NCBI RefSeq assembly: GCF_000633395.1
Contig: NZ_AYMU01000010.1
Location: forward strand, 248,001 to 312,000
Source of the DNA: Pseudomonas sp. PH1b
GTDB taxonomy: Bacteria > Pseudomonadota > Gammaproteobacteria > Pseudomonadales > Pseudomonadaceae
DNA: 64,000 nucleotides
Direction of reading: 5' to 3'
The notes beneath the pieces are model-generated. The model saw nothing but the letters and a program-made list of their open reading frames with translations. It had not been told where the DNA came from and ran no database searches. The translations under genes were made by a program, and so were the position numbers. Shown here piece after piece: positions 61,834-64,000 of the stretch (position 1 is its first letter; each line of letters begins with the position of its first letter).

Positions 61834-62180
61834 CGGACATCCTGCAAGACGAGCAAAACAAGGGCGCAAAGTCTAACAGGGCGGCCTGGATTGAATAAGA
61901 GGAATTATCGTTTGGTTTGACCCAGGACAAGCTTGCCGCGGTGGTCATGATGCTCCCTGACAGTGCCTGTGGTGGTTTGTGGCGGCGGCGACAAGGGCTT
62001 TCGACGGGCCTTGAGTCACAGGTCCAATCGACCGTGGCGCGATGGCCGGGCCAGGCGCTTTGACAGCGGCAGTTGGCTGGTATTTTCAAGCGCGAGGGCG
62101 TTTCCCAGCCCCGGGAAAGGAGTGCGCCGGCCATGAAAAAGGCGACCCGAAGGTCGCCTTTTCAAGTGCAGCGATGGGGA
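61834..62180. other. icmP/DUF1111 intergenic region (no gene)
   Basis: 347 bases between two genes on the minus strand. The icmP terminator lies at 62134-62164. Near 61900 the minus strand holds GATAATTCC, only a poor Fur-box match (about 10 of 19). No gene is seen, so the DUF1111 operon probably has its own promoter here. Confidence 0.75.
62134..62164 (-). terminator. intrinsic terminator of icmP
   Basis: Stem AAAAGGCGACC-CGAA-GGTCGCCTTTT, 19 bases past the icmP stop, with A- and T-runs at its base. Confidence 0.93.
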
Positions 62181-63521
62181 TCAGAACTCGTGATCGGCGT
62201 TGTCCGGGTTCAGGTCGCTGATGCCCAGCTTGCCTGCGGCCTGTTCGATCGAACCGGTCTGCTTGACCAGGGCGGCGATGGCGTCGCGCACGATCTGGTT
62301 GCCCGATTCGTTGCCGGCGGCGATCAGCTGGTCGTAGTGCTCACCCTTGTTGGCGTGGTCGACCATGACCTGGATCTTGGCTTCGGTAGCGGCCAGATCG
62401 GCTTTCAGGGCGGCATCGGCGGCCGGGTCGGCCTTGGCCACCAGGGACGACAGGCTGGCGCCGGTCATCTTGCTGCCGTCGGTACGGGTGTATTCGCCCA
62501 GGTAGACGTTGCGAATGCCCTTGGCATCGTAGAAGTGCGAGTTGTGGGTGTTGTCGCTGAAGCAGTCCTGCTCGTCTTCTGGGGAGTTGGCTTCCAGGGA
62601 CACCTTCATCCGCTCGCCCGCCAGTTCGCCCAGGGACAGGCTGCCCATGCCGAACAGCATCTTGCGCAGGCCGGTTTCAGCCGGTTCGGCTTCCAGGGTG
62701 GCGCGATAGTTGTCGGCCACGTCGGGCTTCCAGTTGCCGACCATTTCTTCCAGGTCGTTGACCAGCAGTTGAGTCACCGCCTTCAAGTAGGCACGACGAC
62801 GATCGTTGTGGCCGCCGGTGGCGCCGGCGCCTTCCAGGTAGTCGGACGCCGGACGGGCGCCGGCACCAGGACCGGTACCGTTGAGGTCCTGGCCCCAGAG
62901 CAGGAATTCGATGGCGTGGTAGCCCGTGGCGACGTTGGCCTCGGCACCGCCCAGCTCATTGAGGCTGGCGAGTTTTTCCGGGGTGATGTCTTTCACGTCG
63001 ACCTTGTCTTCGCCGACCTGGATCTCGGTGTTGGCGATGATGTTGGCGGTGGCGCCGGGGTTGCCCAGGGCATGCTCGTAGCTCTTGTCGACGTAGTCGA
63101 TCAGGCCTTCGTCCAGGGGCCAGGAGTTCACCTGGCCTTCCCAGTCGTCGATGATGGTGTTGCCGAAGCGGAACACTTCACTCTGCAGGTAAGGCACACG
63201 AGCGGCGACCCAGGCGGCCTTGGCGGCCTTCAGGGTGTCGTCGTTGGGCTTGGCGAGGAAGGCATCGATGGCGGTTTGCAGGGTTTTCGCGGTGGATTCG
63301 GAGTCGCTGTAAACGGCGAATACCATGTCGGCGTAATGCGCGACTACGGCCTTGGCCGCGGTTTCGTCGACCTTGCCGGCAGCGTCAGTGGCTGGGGTGG
63401 CAGTGCTGGCAGCCGGGGTCGGCGCTTGAGCGGCAGCCTTGTCGTCTTTGCCTTCGCCACAGCCGGCGAGGGAAATAGCGATGGCCAACAGACTGGCGGT
63501 AGCCAGAGGCATACGAATCAT
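62181..63521 (-). CDS. icmP: imelysin/IrpA-like outer membrane iron-regulated protein
   Basis: 446 residues from ATG at 63521 (MIRMPLATASLLA), with AGGA 8 bases before. Lipoprotein signal peptide (ISLAGC). Imelysin M75 domain with the conserved HxxE site in TGYHAIEFLLWGQD and GxHxxE-like residues. P. aeruginosa IcmP (PA4370) was described as an insulin-cleaving metalloprotease and is related to cyanobacterial IrpA; catalytic activity is disputed for the family. First gene before the DUF1111/imelysin/DUF1513 unit. An 8-bp inverted repeat upstream may be a regulator site. Confidence 0.88.
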   Translation of the reverse strand: MIRMPLATASLLAIAISLAGCGEGKDDKAAAQAPTPAASTATPATDAAGKVDETAAKAVVAHYADMVFAVYSDSESTAKTLQTAIDAFLAKPNDDTLKAAKAAWVAARVPYLQSEVFRFGNTIIDDWEGQVNSWPLDEGLIDYVDKSYEHALGNPGATANIIANTEIQVGEDKVDVKDITPEKLASLNELGGAEANVATGYHAIEFLLWGQDLNGTGPGAGARPASDYLEGAGATGGHNDRRRAYLKAVTQLLVNDLEEMVGNWKPDVADNYRATLEAEPAETGLRKMLFGMGSLSLGELAGERMKVSLEANSPEDEQDCFSDNTHNSHFYDAKGIRNVYLGEYTRTDGSKMTGASLSSLVAKADPAADAALKADLAATEAKIQVMVDHANKGEHYDQLIAAGNESGNQIVRDAIAALVKQTGSIEQAAGKLGISDLNPDNADHEF

Positions 63522-63579
63522 GGCGAACATCCTGCTTCGAGAGGGGAGTGGACGGCGCGGGGGCGCGCAAAAACTGCGA

Positions 63580-63604
63580 CATAATGCGAAAGATTTGCAT
63601 TATG
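63580..63604. promoter_or_regulatory. 8-bp inverted repeat before icmP
   Basis: CATAATGC and GCATTATG form a perfect inverted repeat around a 9-base spacer, 59 bases upstream of icmP. Its ATAATG / CATTAT arms resemble Fur half-sites, but the spacing is wider than in the usual Fur box. It may be a Fur site or that of another regulator. Confidence 0.55.
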
Positions 63605-63683
63605 TGTAAAGGGTTGTGCTTGTAAATATTTCTTATTCAACAGGGGGCTGCGCTGGGTCAAGGCGATCAGCGCAAGGCCACTG

Positions 63684-64000
63684 TCAGAGGATCGCTGCAT
63701 TGCTGCGCTGCGCCTGTTTCAAGTAGGCGCTCAGCTCCCGTGCAGGCAGGGGTTTGCTGTAGTGGTAGCCCTGACCTTCATGGCAGCCTTCGGCGATGAT
63801 GTAGGCCTCCTGCTCGACGGTTTCCACGCCCTCGGCGATCACCTGCATGCCCAGGCTTTTACCCAGTTGGATAATGGCCCGCACGATGGTTGCATCGTCA
63901 TCGTCGTCGAGCAGGTCCTGGACGAAGCTTTTGTCGATCTTGATCTTGTCCAGGGGCAGGCTTTTCAGGTAGCTCAGGGACGAATAGCCGGTGCCGAAGT
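63684..64000 (-). CDS. EAL-domain c-di-GMP phosphodiesterase, C-terminal part
   Basis: The reading frame is open to the window edge; 105 codons are present. It holds FGTGYSSLSYLKSLPLDKIKIDKSFV, a segment typical of EAL domains (motif DDFGTG-x-SSL), and ends VIAEGVETVEQEAYI and GYHYSKPLPA, the family's C-terminal signature. The start is outside. It cleaves c-di-GMP if the EAL motif outside the window is intact. In P. aeruginosa bifA (PA4367) lies near icmP, so this may be bifA; that is not proven. Confidence 0.85.
   Translation of the reverse strand, partial: FGTGYSSLSYLKSLPLDKIKIDKSFVQDLLDDDDDATIVRAIIQLGKSLGMQVIAEGVETVEQEAYIIAEGCHEGQGYHYSKPLPARELSAYLKQAQRSNAAIL

Noticed and set aside
61769..62134. 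121-codon minus-strand frame upstream of the DUF1111 gene
   Set aside because: It overlaps the DUF1111 signal peptide region, has no ribosome site and a composition of a chance frame.

Overview
The window is typical Pseudomonas chromosome, most likely from the P. fluorescens group (P. protegens / P. chlororaphis type). The grounds are a GC-rich sequence, dense operons, REP palindromes between genes, and blocks of genes in the order known from P. aeruginosa: argF to argG, rsx-nth-metG-mrp, fxsA-groESL, colRS-warAB and the imelysin/DUF1111 iron cluster. There is no prophage, transposase, CRISPR array, rRNA or tRNA. The one accessory-looking block is at the left end.

Layout. (1) 1-7.8 kb: a partial hydrolase, then a tightly packed six-gene minus-strand operon: HAD phosphatase, class-III aminotransferase, alpha/beta hydrolase, GNAT-like acyltransferase, sensor kinase and NtrC-type regulator. 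It is preceded by a near-consensus sigma-54 promoter and two inverted repeats, so it looks like a self-regulated enzyme pathway of unknown product. This is the best candidate for an undescribed system. (2) 7.8-12.3 kb: MipA-like porin, fatty acid desaturase, a tandem REP array, two half-size EamA transporters, an arginase-fold protein and glpM. (3) 12.3-19.2 kb: acidic amino acid uptake (aauRS, aatJQMP) with its sigma-54 promoter and AauR sites. (4) 19.2-24.4 kb: the glycerol regulon glpFKRD with GlpR operators. (5) 24.7-31.2 kb: ybaK, a PhzF-like protein, an ABC ATPase, argF with an ArgR operator, a small unknown protein and a molybdopterin oxidoreductase. (6) 31.2-37.9 kb: iron and redox genes (grxD, bfrB, bfd, peroxiredoxin), rnt-pyrC, motY with a FliA promoter, and argG with a second ArgR operator. 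(7) 38-47.5 kb: an orphan NarL-type regulator, a PA3496-type protein, nth, an Rsx/Rnf operon that lacks rsxC and carries an unusual rsxB, metG and mrp. (8) 47.5-52 kb: an SDR, a HugZ-like protein, fxsA and groESL with a sigma-32 promoter. (9) 52-58.1 kb: an LTA-synthase-like sulfatase, colRS, warAB and a small membrane protein. (10) 58.2-64 kb: the DUF1513/imelysin/DUF1111/icmP iron-linked cluster and the 3' end of an EAL-domain gene.

Functional themes. Nitrogen and carbon supply is well represented: acidic amino acids, arginine synthesis (argF and argG both carry tandem ArgR half-sites) and glycerol. Iron and redox handling is the second theme (bacterioferritin with its ferredoxin, glutaredoxin, Rsx, Mrp, HugZ and imelysins). 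Envelope maintenance is the third (ColRS, WarAB, sulfatase, GlpM). Regulatory sites were read by eye against consensus sequences known from memory; no search was run.
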